From Candidatus Accumulibacter sp. ACC003 (GTDB taxonomy: Bacteria; Pseudomonadota; Gammaproteobacteria; Burkholderiales; Rhodocyclaceae), in NCBI RefSeq assembly GCF_907163085.1, contig NZ_CAJQTX010000009.1, forward strand, positions 577,346 through 641,345: 64,000 nt of DNA. Reading direction: 5' to 3'. The position numbers were made by a program, and so were the translations under genes. Positions 9,418 through 18,803 of this stretch are shown here, in pieces (within the stretch, counting starts at the first letter, position 1; each line of letters starts with the position of its first letter). The notes beneath the pieces are model-generated. The model worked only from the letters and a program-made list of their open reading frames with translations. It did no database searches and was not told the origin of the DNA.

Positions 9418-10005
9418 GTGAATGCTTTACTCAAGCTGTCGACTCTGATCGACGGTCTTACCGAACGCGTCGGCAAGAGCATCATCTGGCTGGTTCTGAT
9501 CGTTACGCTGATCGGCGCGGGCAACGCCGTCATGCGCTACACCATCGACTACAGCTCGAATGCCTTTCTCGAGATCCAGTGGTACCTGTTCTCGGCGATC
9601 TTTCTTCTTGGATCGGGCTACACGCTGATGCGCAACGAGCACGTGCGCATCGACCTCATCGCTGGCCGCTTTTCGAAGCGCGGACAGGCGTGGATCGACG
9701 TCTTCGGGATCATCTTCTTTTTGCTGCCGATGGCCATCGCGATCATGTACATGTCGTGGCCGATCTTCCTCCTCGCGTTTCATAACAACGAGCAATCGAG
9801 CAACGCTGGCGGACTGACGATCTGGCCGGTACGCCTGCTGGTACCGATCGGCTTCTTTCTGCTGGTCATTCAGGGCGTCTCGGAATTGATCAAGCGAATC
9901 GGTTTTATCCAGGGACTTTGTCCCGATCCGACCGCCAAGCCCCACAAACCGACCGCTGAAGAAGAGCTGGCGCTGGCCATCAAGGCCCGGCAGGGAGAAC
10001 TCTGA
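9418..10005 (+). CDS. dctQ: TRAP transporter small permease subunit (DctQ)
   Basis: A 195-residue inner-membrane protein with four predicted helices. The GTG start at 9418 is chosen over the longer upstream frame because an AAGGAGG ribosome site ends 9 bases ahead and the protein then begins right before the first membrane helix. The family's E-I-Q-W-Y-L-F motif is present in helix 2, and the G-Y-T-L-M-R-N-E-H-V-R-I-D phrase follows. It pairs with the large permease whose start overlaps its stop. TRAP systems take up organic acids with a sodium or proton gradient, using the periplasmic binding protein encoded convergently just downstream. Confidence 0.93.
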   Translation: MNALLKLSTLIDGLTERVGKSIIWLVLIVTLIGAGNAVMRYTIDYSSNAFLEIQWYLFSAIFLLGSGYTLMRNEHVRIDLIAGRFSKRGQAWIDVFGIIFFLLPMAIAIMYMSWPIFLLAFHNNEQSSNAGGLTIWPVRLLVPIGFFLLVIQGVSELIKRIGFIQGLCPDPTAKPHKPTAEEELALAIKARQGEL

Positions 10006-11519
10006 TGACCGAGTTCCTGATCCACAACATGGCGCCGATCATCTTCGCGTCGATGGTCCTCTTCCTGCTCGTCGGTTTCCCGGTAGCCTTCGCGCTGGCC
10101 GCCAACGGCATCTTCTTCGGTTTGATCGGCATCGAGCTCGGTCTGCTCGGGCCGCAGCTGTTCCAGGCGCTGCCCGACCGCATTTTCGGCGTCATGAGCA
10201 ACGACACCTTGCTGGCCATCCCCTTCTTCACGTTCATGGGTCTGATCCTCGAACGCTCGGGAATGGCCGAGGACCTGCTCGACACCATCGGTCAGCTGTT
10301 CGGACCGCTGCGCGGCGGTCTCGCCTTCGCGGTGATTTTCGTCGGCGCGCTGCTCGCCGCGACCACCGGCGTGGTCGCCGCATCGGTGATTTCGATGGGA
10401 CTGATCTCGCTGCCGATCATGCTGCGCTACGGCTACAACACCAAACTGGCGACCGGTATCATCGCCGCGTCCGGAACGCTGGCGCAGATCCTGCCGCCAT
10501 CGCTGGTGCTGATCATCATGGCCGACCAGTTGGGCAAGTCGGTCGGCGACATGTACCAGGGTGCATTCATTCCAGCGATCGTGCTGACCTTCATGTATGT
10601 CGGTTACGTGGCGCTGGTGGCGATCTTCAGACCCGACTGGGTGCCGGCGCTGCCCGCCGCGGCCCGGACGCTGCACGGCGGCAAATTGTTCGTGCGCGCG
10701 CTGACGACCATGGTGCCGCCGCTGATGCTGATCTTCCTGGTACTCGGCACGATCTTCATGGGCATAGCGACGCCAACCGAGGGCGGCGCGATGGGCGCCA
10801 CCGGCGCACTGATCATGGCCCTGGTGCGTCGGCGACTGTCGCTGGCGCTGCTCAAGCAGGCGATGGAATCGACCGCCAAGCTGACCACCTTCGTGATCTT
10901 CATCCTGGTTGGTGCGCGCGTCTTCTCGCTGACTTTCTATGGCGTCGACGGGCACCGCTGGGTCGAGCATCTGCTTACCGGACTGCCGGGCGGCGAGGTC
11001 GGCTTCCTGATCGTGGTCAACGTGCTGGTCTTCCTGCTGGCGTTCTTCCTCGACTTTTTCGAGCTCTCGTTCATCGTCGTGCCGCTGCTCGGGCCAGTCG
11101 CACAAGCGCTGGGGATCGACCTGATCTGGTTCGGGATTCTGTTGGCGGTGAACATGCAGACCTCGTTCATGCACCCACCTTTTGGTTTTGCGCTGTTTTT
11201 CCTGCGCTCGGTGGCGCCGGCCTCGGTCAAGACTACCGACATCTACTGGGGTGCGATTCCCTTCGTCTGCATTCAGGTGATCATGGTCGGCCTGCTGATC
11301 GCCTTCCCGCAATTGGTAACCTTTGGCCTCGACAAGAAGGTCAAGGTCGATCTCGACACGGTCGAAATCGACATCCCGACGTCGGACTATGGCGGCAGCG
11401 GCGGCTACGGCGCTCCGGCGGTGCCCGACGCACTCGACGCGCCGAAGCAGGACAAGCCCAGGCCCGGAGCGGCCGCTACCGACGCCATTCTCGACATGCT
11501 CAAGGAGCAGGGCAAGTAG
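10005..11519 (+). CDS. dctM: TRAP transporter large permease subunit (DctM)
   Basis: A polytopic inner-membrane transporter of 504 residues, longer than the roughly 430 usual for DctM. The core (about residues 1-445) has the expected repeats, including P-P-S-L-V-L-I-I-M and the helix with T-P-T-E-G-G-A-M-G-A. The extra length is a C-terminal cytosolic tail of about 60 residues that is acidic, then glycine/proline/alanine rich (G-G-S-G-G-Y-G), ending in a short predicted helix. The start overlaps the dctQ stop. Together with DctQ and the binding protein at 11657-12799 it should import a carboxylate or related anion. Confidence 0.94.
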   Translation: MTEFLIHNMAPIIFASMVLFLLVGFPVAFALAANGIFFGLIGIELGLLGPQLFQALPDRIFGVMSNDTLLAIPFFTFMGLILERSGMAEDLLDTIGQLFGPLRGGLAFAVIFVGALLAATTGVVAASVISMGLISLPIMLRYGYNTKLATGIIAASGTLAQILPPSLVLIIMADQLGKSVGDMYQGAFIPAIVLTFMYVGYVALVAIFRPDWVPALPAAARTLHGGKLFVRALTTMVPPLMLIFLVLGTIFMGIATPTEGGAMGATGALIMALVRRRLSLALLKQAMESTAKLTTFVIFILVGARVFSLTFYGVDGHRWVEHLLTGLPGGEVGFLIVVNVLVFLLAFFLDFFELSFIVVPLLGPVAQALGIDLIWFGILLAVNMQTSFMHPPFGFALFFLRSVAPASVKTTDIYWGAIPFVCIQVIMVGLLIAFPQLVTFGLDKKVKVDLDTVEIDIPTSDYGGSGGYGAPAVPDALDAPKQDKPRPGAAATDAILDMLKEQGK

Positions 11520-11566
11520 CCGGCAACGTCTGCCGACCCGCACGGCAGCCAGCCGTGCGGCGCGCG

Positions 11567-11600
11567 AAAAAAAACGGCGGCCATTGGCCGCCGTTTTTTT
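11567..11600. terminator. Bidirectional rho-independent terminator between dctM and dctP
   Basis: An A8 run, then CGGCGGCC, a short ATT-centred loop, GGCCGCCG and a T7 run. The stem is perfect, and the A and T runs allow termination from both sides. It serves the convergent dctQM and dctP genes. Confidence 0.92.
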
Positions 11601-11656
11601 CGCCGAAAAGGAGCCGGTGTCCGGCTCCCTGCGACGGGCGCTATTTCAGAGGCAAC

Positions 11657-12799
11657 TTACTTGATGGTCGCCAGGTAGTTCGAGTACGAACCTTCGGCGA
11701 TGCGGAACCAGAGCACTTCGTCGTCCATGAACTTCTTGTAGTCGTCGTAGATTTTCTTGAACTCGGCATTCTTCGCCGACGTTTCGGCGTAGACCTCCAT
11801 CGCCGCCTTGTGCGACGCGTCCATCACGGCCTTCGGAAACTGCCGCAGTTGCGTACCCGAACCAACCAGCTCCTTGAGCGCGATCGGGTTCTTGGCGTCG
11901 TACTTGGCCATCATGTCGACGTGTGCGTCGGCGCAAGCCATGTGCAGGATCGCCTTGTACTCCGGCGACAGCTCGGCGTACTTGGCGCTGTTGACATAGA
12001 CCGACAGCTGCGGACCACCTTCCCACCAACCCGGATAGTAGTAGTACTTGGCGACCTTGTTGAAGCCGAGCTTCTGATCGTCGTAGGGGCCGACCCACTC
12101 GGCGGCGTCGATGGTGCCCTTCTCGAGTGACGGATAGATGTCGCCGCCCGGGATCTGCTGCGGAACCGCTCCCAGCTTGGTCAGCACCTCGCCAGCGAAT
12201 CCCCCGATACGAATCTTCAGCCCCTGGATGTCGGCGACCGTCTTGATTTCGTTGCGGAACCAGCCGCCCATCTGCGTGCCGGTATTACCGCAGGGAATTG
12301 GCACGATATTGGACTTGCCGAAGAACTCACCCAACAACTTGCCGCCGTTGCCGTAACGCATCCAGGCATCGAGCTGGCGGTTGTTCATTCCGAAGGGAAT
12401 GGCGCAGTCGAAGGCGTAAGTCGGATCCTTGCCGAAGAAATAGTACGACGCCGTATGCGCCATTTCCACGGTGTTGTCCTTGACCGCGTCGAACACTGCG
12501 GGACCGGGAACGATTTCGCCGCCGGCGAAGACCTGGATCTGGAACTTGCCGCCGGTAGCTTCGGCGACGCGTTTGGCCATCACCTCAGCGCCACCATAGA
12601 TGGTGTCGAGACTCTTCGGGAAACTCGAGGCGAGGCGCCAGTGAATCTCGGCACCGGCGCCTGGCGCGGCGGCCGGAGCCGCTGCTGGAGCCGCCGCGGT
12701 GCTTGCCGCGGGTTTGGCTTCCTCCTTCTTGCCACACGCCACCAGGCCCAAAGCGGCTGCGCCCGCCCCTGCTTTTGCTAAAAAATTTCGTCTTTCCAC
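11657..12799 (-). CDS. dctP: TRAP transporter substrate-binding lipoprotein (DctP/TakP type)
   Basis: A 380-residue periplasmic binding protein. The GTG start at 12799 has a GAGGAG site 7 bases ahead. The N-terminus combines a twin-arginine motif (R-R-N-F-L) and a lipobox (V-A-C), followed by an Ala/Pro linker. The mature part resembles the TakP/lactate-binding branch: the R-I-G-G-F-A-G motif carries the conserved carboxylate-contacting Arg, and I-D-A-A-E-W-V-G-P-Y-D-D contributes the metal/carboxylate pocket. A 2-oxo or hydroxy acid is therefore the best guess for the cargo. The gene is transcribed towards dctQM rather than with them. Confidence 0.92.
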   Translation of the reverse strand: MERRNFLAKAGAGAAALGLVACGKKEEAKPAASTAAAPAAAPAAAPGAGAEIHWRLASSFPKSLDTIYGGAEVMAKRVAEATGGKFQIQVFAGGEIVPGPAVFDAVKDNTVEMAHTASYYFFGKDPTYAFDCAIPFGMNNRQLDAWMRYGNGGKLLGEFFGKSNIVPIPCGNTGTQMGGWFRNEIKTVADIQGLKIRIGGFAGEVLTKLGAVPQQIPGGDIYPSLEKGTIDAAEWVGPYDDQKLGFNKVAKYYYYPGWWEGGPQLSVYVNSAKYAELSPEYKAILHMACADAHVDMMAKYDAKNPIALKELVGSGTQLRQFPKAVMDASHKAAMEVYAETSAKNAEFKKIYDDYKKFMDDEVLWFRIAEGSYSNYLATIK

Positions 12800-12841
12800 A
12801 ACTTGTCTCCTCTAGTGTTCTTGTAAAGTTGTTGCCAGGCG

Positions 12842-12847
12842 ATTATA
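12842..12847 (-). promoter_or_regulatory. Probable -10 box of dctP
   Basis: A perfect TATAAT on the minus strand, 42 bases ahead of the GTG start. The matching -35 is weak (an ATTTCA-like hexamer at 17 bases), so activation by a regulator is possible. Confidence 0.5.
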
Positions 12848-13066
12848 GCGAAAGGAATCGGCGATGAAATACGGATTTACCGATAGCTCGCTTCGAGCGA
12901 TGGATGGCTAACGGGAGCATCGATAAGGCCGTAGGGAATCGCTTTCCGAGGTGCCCTTGGCGCTGGCCACGACAGGCAGTCGGCAAAGCGAAAAGGGCAC
13001 TCGTCTGCGCCCGGGTGGCCGCCGGCCGCGCTACGGCGGGGTACAGCGAAGCGCAGCGCGCACCGG

Positions 13067-14431
13067 CTAACGGCCGGCGATCTTCATCTGTTCGACGAGC
13101 AGCGAACCGACCTGCTTCGATCCCCGCACCAGGACATCGTTGCCGACCGCCGCGATGTTCCTGAACATGTCGCGAAGATTGCCGGCGATGGTGATTCCTT
13201 CGACCGGGTAAGCAATCTTGCCGTCCTCGATCCAGTAGCCGGCGGCGCCGCGCGAGTAGTCACCGGTGACGTAGTTGACGCCATGCCCGAGCAACTCGGT
13301 GACCAGCAGGCCGCGCCCCATTTTCTTGAGCAGACCGCGAAAATCGCGCTTGCCGGGACGGACGATCAGATTGTGACAACCGCCGGCGTTGGCGGTCGTC
13401 ACCATGCCCAGTTTGCGCGCCGTGTAGGCGCTCAGGAAGTAGCCCTGCAGCCGGCCGTCGACGACCAGTTCGCGGTCATGCGTGGCGACGCCGTCGCTGT
13501 CGAAATAAGAACTCGCCAGGGCGCCTGCCAGGTGTGGTCGCTCGCTGATTTGCAGTTTTTTCGAGAAAACGCGCTTGCCCAGGCTGTCGACCAGGAAAGA
13601 CGTCTTGCGGTACAGGCTGCCACCGCTGACGGCATGCACAAAGTGGCCGATCAGCGACGAGGCGAGTGGTGCTTCGAAAAGAACCGGTACCTTACAGGTC
13701 TTGATCTTGCGCGCGCCGAGACGCGACAGTGCTCGCCGGGCGGCGTGCTCACCGATCGACTCGGCGCTGCCGATGGCCTGCGGATCGCGAGCAATCGAAT
13801 ACCAGTCGTCACGCTGCATGCGCTCATTCTCGCCGGCAATCATCGAGCACGACAGGTAATGCCGCGAGGTCGGGTAGCCGCCGATGAAACCCAGGCTGTT
13901 GGCCGAAATGAAATGCCCTTCCTGGGTCGAGACGCTGGCGCCTTCGGAGTTGCTGAGCTGTGGGCCGACGGCGAAAGCCGCCTGCTCGCAACGCTGCGCA
14001 AGCTCGACGGCGCCTTCGACCGAGAGCAGCCAGGGGTGGTAGAGATCAAGGCTCGGCAAGCGCTCGCTGGCGATCGCCAGCAGCTCGGCAGCGGGCAGGC
14101 CGGCACAGGGATCGGCGGCGGTAAAGCGGGCGATGTTCAGTGCCGCGTCTACGGTTTCGCGCAGCGCCGTCGGCGAAAAATCGGAGGTGCTGGCCTGCCC
14201 TTTTCGCTGCCCGAGGTAGACCGCGACGGCAATCGCCTTGTCGCGGTTGTATTCGATCGTTTCGATCTCGCCGCGGCGAACCGTTACCGACTGACCGAAG
14301 CCGTCCGAGACGTCGACCTCGCAGGCGCTCGCGCCGTTCTTTTCGGCATGCGCAAGAACGTCTCGCGCCAGTTGCTGCAGGGTGTCGACACGGTGACTGA
14401 AGCGCGATTCGCTAACGGCTGAACGGGGCAT
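13067..14431 (-). CDS. pmbA: PmbA/TldE metalloprotease subunit
   Basis: A 454-residue member of the TldD/PmbA family. TldD and TldE form a heteromeric protease that trims unfolded or peptide substrates; TldE lacks the zinc site and shapes the chamber. Family features include the C-terminal G-V-N-Y-V-T-G-D-Y-S-R-G-A-A-G-Y-W motif and I-T-I-A-G-N-L-R-D-M-F. The start at 14431 is preferred to an upstream in-frame ATG because it matches the usual N-terminal length. It is divergent from darP. The partner tldD is not in the window. Confidence 0.93.
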   Translation of the reverse strand: MPRSAVSESRFSHRVDTLQQLARDVLAHAEKNGASACEVDVSDGFGQSVTVRRGEIETIEYNRDKAIAVAVYLGQRKGQASTSDFSPTALRETVDAALNIARFTAADPCAGLPAAELLAIASERLPSLDLYHPWLLSVEGAVELAQRCEQAAFAVGPQLSNSEGASVSTQEGHFISANSLGFIGGYPTSRHYLSCSMIAGENERMQRDDWYSIARDPQAIGSAESIGEHAARRALSRLGARKIKTCKVPVLFEAPLASSLIGHFVHAVSGGSLYRKTSFLVDSLGKRVFSKKLQISERPHLAGALASSYFDSDGVATHDRELVVDGRLQGYFLSAYTARKLGMVTTANAGGCHNLIVRPGKRDFRGLLKKMGRGLLVTELLGHGVNYVTGDYSRGAAGYWIEDGKIAYPVEGITIAGNLRDMFRNIAAVGNDVLVRGSKQVGSLLVEQMKIAGR

Positions 14432-14547
14432 GGGGCGGTGACCAAAAGCAAAAGTCGCTATCATAGCAGTTCCCCGGAGACCACCCGTTCCGGCTTTTCA
14501 CCCCCTGCGCAGGCCAGTGGCCACCGCGATAGACGAGTCAGCAGACA

Positions 14548-15099
14548 ATGGACACCCCCGAAGAAGAGCAGACTGCGCCATCCAAGACGCAGCGCAAGCG
14601 GGCCATGGAGGCTCTCCAGGAGCTCGGCAAGGAACTCGTCGACCTGCCGGCCGACCGCATGAAGCGGGTCGAGATGCCCGACGATTTGCGCGAGGCGGTG
14701 CGGGCGACGCAGCGCATGACGCGGCACGACGAGGCGCGGCGCCGACAACTGCAGTACGTCGGCCGGCTGATGCGCGACGTGGACCCGGAGCCGATTCGCC
14801 GCTCGCTGGCGGTCGTTCGCGGTGACTCCGTCGACGAGACGGCGAAACTGCACCGCATCGAGCGCCTGCGCAGCGAATTGCTGGCCGACGAAGGAGTCCT
14901 CTACGGAATTGCCGAAGCCTGCCCGTCGGTAGACCTGCAGCGTCTGCGCTCGCTACGCCGTGCGGCGCTGCTCGAACAGACGCAGGGCAAAGCACCGCGC
15001 AGCTACCGCGCGCTCTTCCAGCTGCTCAAGGAAATGGATGGCGCGACGCAGGCCAAATCCGCCGACGAGGATCATGACAATGACGACGATCAAGGCTGA
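14548..15099 (+). CDS. darP: DarP/YjgA ribosome-associated protein (DUF615)
   Basis: A 183-residue, highly charged helical protein. The N-terminal K-T-Q-R-K-R-A-M-E-A-L-Q-E-L-G and the C-terminal S-Y-R-A-L-F-Q-L-L-K motif match the DUF615 family, which binds late 50S precursors and helps 23S rRNA maturation. It lies back-to-back with pmbA, a pairing common in gamma- and betaproteobacteria. Its 3' end overlaps the start of mog by about 20 bases, so the two are co-transcribed. Confidence 0.92.
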   Translation: MDTPEEEQTAPSKTQRKRAMEALQELGKELVDLPADRMKRVEMPDDLREAVRATQRMTRHDEARRRQLQYVGRLMRDVDPEPIRRSLAVVRGDSVDETAKLHRIERLRSELLADEGVLYGIAEACPSVDLQRLRSLRRAALLEQTQGKAPRSYRALFQLLKEMDGATQAKSADEDHDNDDDQG

Positions 15100-15688
15100 C
15101 CGCGAACTGCTGATCGGCCTGCTGTCGATCAGCGACCGTGCCTCGCAAGGCGTCTATCAGGACCAGGGAATCCCGGCTCTCGAGGAGTGGTTCGAGCGCG
15201 CGCTGCGCAGCCCGTGGCGGACGGTCACGCGCCTGATCGCCGACGACCAGGCGTCGATCGAAAGAGCCTTGATCGAACTGGTCGACGCGCTCGGCTGCCA
15301 GCTGGTCCTGACTACCGGCGGCACCGGCCCGGCGCTCCGCGACGTCACGCCGGAGGCGACCCTGGCCGTCGCCGACAAGCTGATGCCCGGTTTCGGCGAG
15401 GAGATGCGGCGGATCAGCCTGAACTTCGTGCCGACCGCGATCCTCTCGCGGCAGCTCGGGGTGATCCGTGGCCAGGCGCTGATCCTTAATCTACCGGGGC
15501 AACCCAAGTCGATCAGGGAAACGCTGGAGGGCGTGAAAGCAGCCGACGGCACGGTGCTGGTCAACGGCATTTTCGCCGCCGTTCCCTACTGCATCGACCT
15601 GTTGGGCGGTCCCTACGTCGAAACCGCCGACGAGGTCGTCAAAGCCTTCCGACCCAAGTCGGCGCTCCGGCCAGCGCCAAAAGACTGA
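15080..15688 (+). CDS. mog: Molybdopterin adenylyltransferase
   Basis: A 202-residue MoaB/Mog-type enzyme that adenylates molybdopterin before metal insertion. The hallmark T-T-G-G-T-G-P motif is followed by R-D-V-T-P-E-A-T, and the substrate loop L-P-G-Q-P-K-S appears near residue 140. Two ATG codons, 15074 and 15080, are candidates; the second is preferred because GAGG lies 9 bases before it rather than 3. It overlaps the end of darP. No other molybdenum cofactor gene is adjacent. Confidence 0.93.
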   Translation: MTTIKADRELLIGLLSISDRASQGVYQDQGIPALEEWFERALRSPWRTVTRLIADDQASIERALIELVDALGCQLVLTTGGTGPALRDVTPEATLAVADKLMPGFGEEMRRISLNFVPTAILSRQLGVIRGQALILNLPGQPKSIRETLEGVKAADGTVLVNGIFAAVPYCIDLLGGPYVETADEVVKAFRPKSALRPAPKD

Positions 15689-15700
15689 GGGCGGCGCGCC

Positions 15701-17230
15701 TCAAGAAAGCTTCTGGACGTGGAAACGACCGATTTCGAAGTCGCTGCCGGTCTCTTCCAGGTCCACCGGCCGCAAGGAAAACAGCCGGCCGTCGTGGCTG
15801 AACTCGACCGCTTCACGGACGTTGAAGCCACCGAGCGGCAAGACGATGCGCTCGACGCCCGCCTGGCCACCATCACACAACCAGATCCCGGGAATGGCGA
15901 TCGCCGCCGAGAAGCCGCTGCGGCGCGGTCGCAACTCGATGCTTTGCGCCTGCCTGGCTAGCACCTGCACGCCCAGGTTGGCGCGCCGGGCGGTATTCCG
16001 GCTGAAGCGGCGGGCCACCCCGAGCAACCAGTTTTGGCCGCCTTCCGGCTGCGCGCAGAGCAGCGCGCCAAGCTTGGCCTGTACCGCCGGTGCGTCGTCC
16101 AGGTAGGCGCGGAAGCCGCCAAGACTGACGTTCTCGACGACCCAGTTTTCGATATTTGGCACATCGGTCGGACTTGGCTGAACTCCGGAGAACACCGTAT
16201 AGCTTTCGTCGAAACCACGCAGCACCAGCATTCGCGTCGTCACCGCGTGTCGCCGATGCTGCCGCTGCGGCGGTCGCAGGGCCCAGTGCAGGCGCAGATG
16301 ACGCAGGACCGGCAGCAACACACGCTGAGTATACTTGCCACCAAGATTGAGGTCCGGCGGCACCTCACCCTGCTCGACAACGTGGATCAGTTCGTCGAGC
16401 GCCTGCGGCGCCGTCGCTGGCGAGAAGTAGCGTAGGCCCGATTGCTGCGCCGTCGGCGGCCGCGCCAGTCGCAGCGGCGCCAGACCATTGCCGGCGTCGA
16501 CCCAGTACACGCTGTCGGCAGAGCAATGCGGCGACAACACGAAGTGTGGCAGGAAGTGGGCAATCAGCCGGTCTGCCAGCTCGATCTGCAAGGGCATCAA
16601 GCTGTCCACCGACGAGGTCGCAAAAACCACCGCATGCAGGTATTGCTGCGCAACGCTGCTCAGGCCGCTCTGCGCGGGATAGAGCTGTAGGGATTTCTGC
16701 GTGTGGGCAGCCGGCTCGGCCGCCAGATAGTTTGTCCCCAGGGACTTCCAAATGTCTTCGGCACTGCTGCGGTAGCGATACGCCAGCCACTTGAGCTGCG
16801 CGCAGCGAGCGGCTTGCGTGCGCAGCATGGCCAGTGGCACGGACGCTCCGAAGGCCTCGCTGCCCTTGCTTTTGGGGTCGAGTCGGGCGCGTTCGAGGCA
16901 GCCGTTGTAAAGCGCGGCAATGTCGTGCCAATAGCCATAGTTTCTCGCCCACTGGCGCTCCTCTTCGACTCTCGACAGGCGTGGCGCCTGCAGGTAGTCG
17001 CGCAGCAGCGGCCGCAGATGCGCCTGCGCGGCTTCGTCGAGCTGGCGAAGCACGTCGAAATAGCGGTCCAGGCGAAAATGCTCGGCGTGCTCCAGCGACT
17101 CGAACCAGCCCCGCACCTCGTCGATGGCCTTGGCCGGTTTGTCGAGGTGCAGCTCGGCAAGGATCCGCTTCAACTCTTTCGGGTCAGCGAGCGGATGGTC
17201 GGGACGTTGCGGAAAGAAACTGAGGCGCAT
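15701..17230 (-). CDS. Uncharacterised protein with a degenerate PilZ-like C-terminal domain
   Basis: This 509-residue soluble protein has no family I can name with confidence. The start at 17230 is chosen because the frame upstream runs through the promoter of the divergent thyA gene. Residues 1 to about 330 are helical and rich in Leu/Arg. The C-terminal part looks like PilZ: an arginine cluster (R-Q-H-R-R) is followed by E-N-V-S-L-G-G, close to the N/D-x-S-x-x-G motif, then G-V-A-R-R-F and L-G-V-Q-V-L-A. PilZ domains bind cyclic di-GMP through those two motifs. Here the Asp is replaced by Asn, so binding is uncertain. Confidence 0.6.
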   Translation of the reverse strand: MRLSFFPQRPDHPLADPKELKRILAELHLDKPAKAIDEVRGWFESLEHAEHFRLDRYFDVLRQLDEAAQAHLRPLLRDYLQAPRLSRVEEERQWARNYGYWHDIAALYNGCLERARLDPKSKGSEAFGASVPLAMLRTQAARCAQLKWLAYRYRSSAEDIWKSLGTNYLAAEPAAHTQKSLQLYPAQSGLSSVAQQYLHAVVFATSSVDSLMPLQIELADRLIAHFLPHFVLSPHCSADSVYWVDAGNGLAPLRLARPPTAQQSGLRYFSPATAPQALDELIHVVEQGEVPPDLNLGGKYTQRVLLPVLRHLRLHWALRPPQRQHRRHAVTTRMLVLRGFDESYTVFSGVQPSPTDVPNIENWVVENVSLGGFRAYLDDAPAVQAKLGALLCAQPEGGQNWLLGVARRFSRNTARRANLGVQVLARQAQSIELRPRRSGFSAAIAIPGIWLCDGGQAGVERIVLPLGGFNVREAVEFSHDGRLFSLRPVDLEETGSDFEIGRFHVQKLS

Positions 17231-17414
17231 GGGGAACACGACCTTGTCGAGAGCCGGCGAGGGAAGACGGCGAATTGTAAACCAGGACGCGGTCGAAATT
17301 TGATCGGCTGTTGCCGCCTGGCGGTGAGCAGGCGATCTGGCGCGGGCAACTGCTGCTGTTTGGCGACGAGCTACTACTCTACAATTCGGGCTGACAGATC
17401 GACCGGTAGAACGC

Positions 17415-18236
17415 ATGCAACAATATCTTCAGCTGATGCGCCACGTCCTCGAACACGGCAACACCAAGGCTGACCGCACCGGCACCGGCACCTGCTCGGT
17501 GTTTGGCTGGCAGATGCGCTTCGACCTCGGCGACGGCTTCCCGCTGTTGACCACCAAGAAGCTGCACCTGCGGTCGATCATCCACGAGCTGTTATGGTTC
17601 CTGCAGGGCGACACCAACACCGCCTACCTGCGCGAGAACGGCGTCCGCATCTGGGACGAATGGGCTGACGAGAACGGTGAGCTGGGCCCGGTCTACGGCC
17701 ACCAGTGGCGACACTGGCAAACGGCGGACGGGCGTGAAATCGACCAACTCGCGCAACTCGTCGCCAGTCTGAAAAACAACCCCGATTCGCGTCGCCATCT
17801 GGTGACTGCCTGGAATCCTGGCGACGTCGAGCGCATGGCGCTGCCGCCCTGCCACGCCCTGTTCCAGTTCTACGTCGCCGCCGCGACCGCCGCCGACGTC
17901 GATCGTCGTCCAAAGCTTTCCTGCCAGTTGTACCAGCGCAGCGCCGACATTTTCCTCGGTGTGCCGTTCAACATCGCTTCGTACGCCTTGCTGACGCTGA
18001 TGCTGGCGCAGGTCTGTGGCTACCAGCCCGGCGACTTTGTGCACACCCTGGGTGACGCGCACCTCTACAGTAATCACGTCGAGCAGGCGCGGCTGCAATT
18101 GACTCGTGCACCACGCCCACTGCCGAGCATGCGCCTCAATCCGGCGGTAGACGACCTGTTCGCCTTCCGCTTTCAGGACTTCAGCCTGATGGCTTACGAT
18201 CCGCATCCGCACATCACGGCGCCGATTGCGGTTTGA
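17415..18236 (+). CDS. thyA: Thymidylate synthase
   Basis: A 273-residue enzyme making dTMP from dUMP with methylene-tetrahydrofolate. The catalytic cysteine is residue 146 in L-P-P-C-H-A-L-F-Q. The N-terminal R-T-G-T-G phosphate loop, the [17 protein letters not shown] segment and the C-terminal I-A-V end are all intact. The gene is followed 42 bases later by folA, which regenerates the folate it oxidises, so the pair forms a functional operon. Confidence 0.97.
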   Translation: MQQYLQLMRHVLEHGNTKADRTGTGTCSVFGWQMRFDLGDGFPLLTTKKLHLRSIIHELLWFLQGDTNTAYLRENGVRIWDEWADENGELGPVYGHQWRHWQTADGREIDQLAQLVASLKNNPDSRRHLVTAWNPGDVERMALPPCHALFQFYVAAATAADVDRRPKLSCQLYQRSADIFLGVPFNIASYALLTLMLAQVCGYQPGDFVHTLGDAHLYSNHVEQARLQLTRAPRPLPSMRLNPAVDDLFAFRFQDFSLMAYDPHPHITAPIAV

Positions 18237-18278
18237 GGCCATGATCAACGATAGAGGGCAGCGCCGCCGGGGTCGCCG

Positions 18279-18803
18279 ATGATCCTCTCGCTGATCGCCG
18301 CAGTCGGCAGCAAGCGGGCCATTGGCCTGCGCCAGCAACTGCTCTGGCACCTGCCGGAGGACCTGCGCTACTTTCGTGAAACGACTCGCGACAAGACCGT
18401 GATCATGGGCCGAAAGACCTGGGAATCGCTGCCGGCGGCCTTTCGGCCATTGCCCAGGCGGCATAATATCGTCGTGAGCCGCGACCCGGCCCTGCTGACA
18501 GACGGCGCCACTCGCGCCGCTTCGATCGATGAAGCGATGGCAGCGGCGATCGCCATTGCCGGCGACGCCAGCGAGGTCTTCGTGATTGGTGGCGCAGAGC
18601 TTTATCGGCAAACCTTGTCGCTGGCAAAACGGCTTTACCTGACCGAAGTCGCCGATGACCGTCCCGGCGACTGCTTCTTCCCCGAAATCGCGCCCGGCGA
18701 GTGGCGCGAGGTGTCGCGCCGCGCCGGCAATGTCCAGCCAGCAGATGCCGCTGCGACTGAGCGACCACCGGCCTTCGATTTCGTGGTTTACGAACGCCGC
18801 TAG
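18279..18803 (+). CDS. folA: Dihydrofolate reductase
   Basis: A 174-residue enzyme reducing dihydrofolate with NADPH, pairing metabolically with thyA just upstream. The N-terminal A-I-G-L...L-L-W-H-L-P-E-D-L motif places the catalytic acid at residue 27/28. M-G-R-K-T-W-E-S-L-P and the G-G-A-E-L-Y NADPH-binding motif follow. It is the last housekeeping gene before the BREX island; brxA ends on the opposite strand 85 bases later. Confidence 0.96.
   Translation: MILSLIAAVGSKRAIGLRQQLLWHLPEDLRYFRETTRDKTVIMGRKTWESLPAAFRPLPRRHNIVVSRDPALLTDGATRAASIDEAMAAAIAIAGDASEVFVIGGAELYRQTLSLAKRLYLTEVADDRPGDCFFPEIAPGEWREVSRRAGNVQPADAAATERPPAFDFVVYERR

Noticed and set aside
9870-11543. 557-codon minus-strand frame opposite dctM
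   Set aside because: Composition is dominated by His, Arg, Gln and Asp repeats, typical of an antisense frame of a membrane protein.
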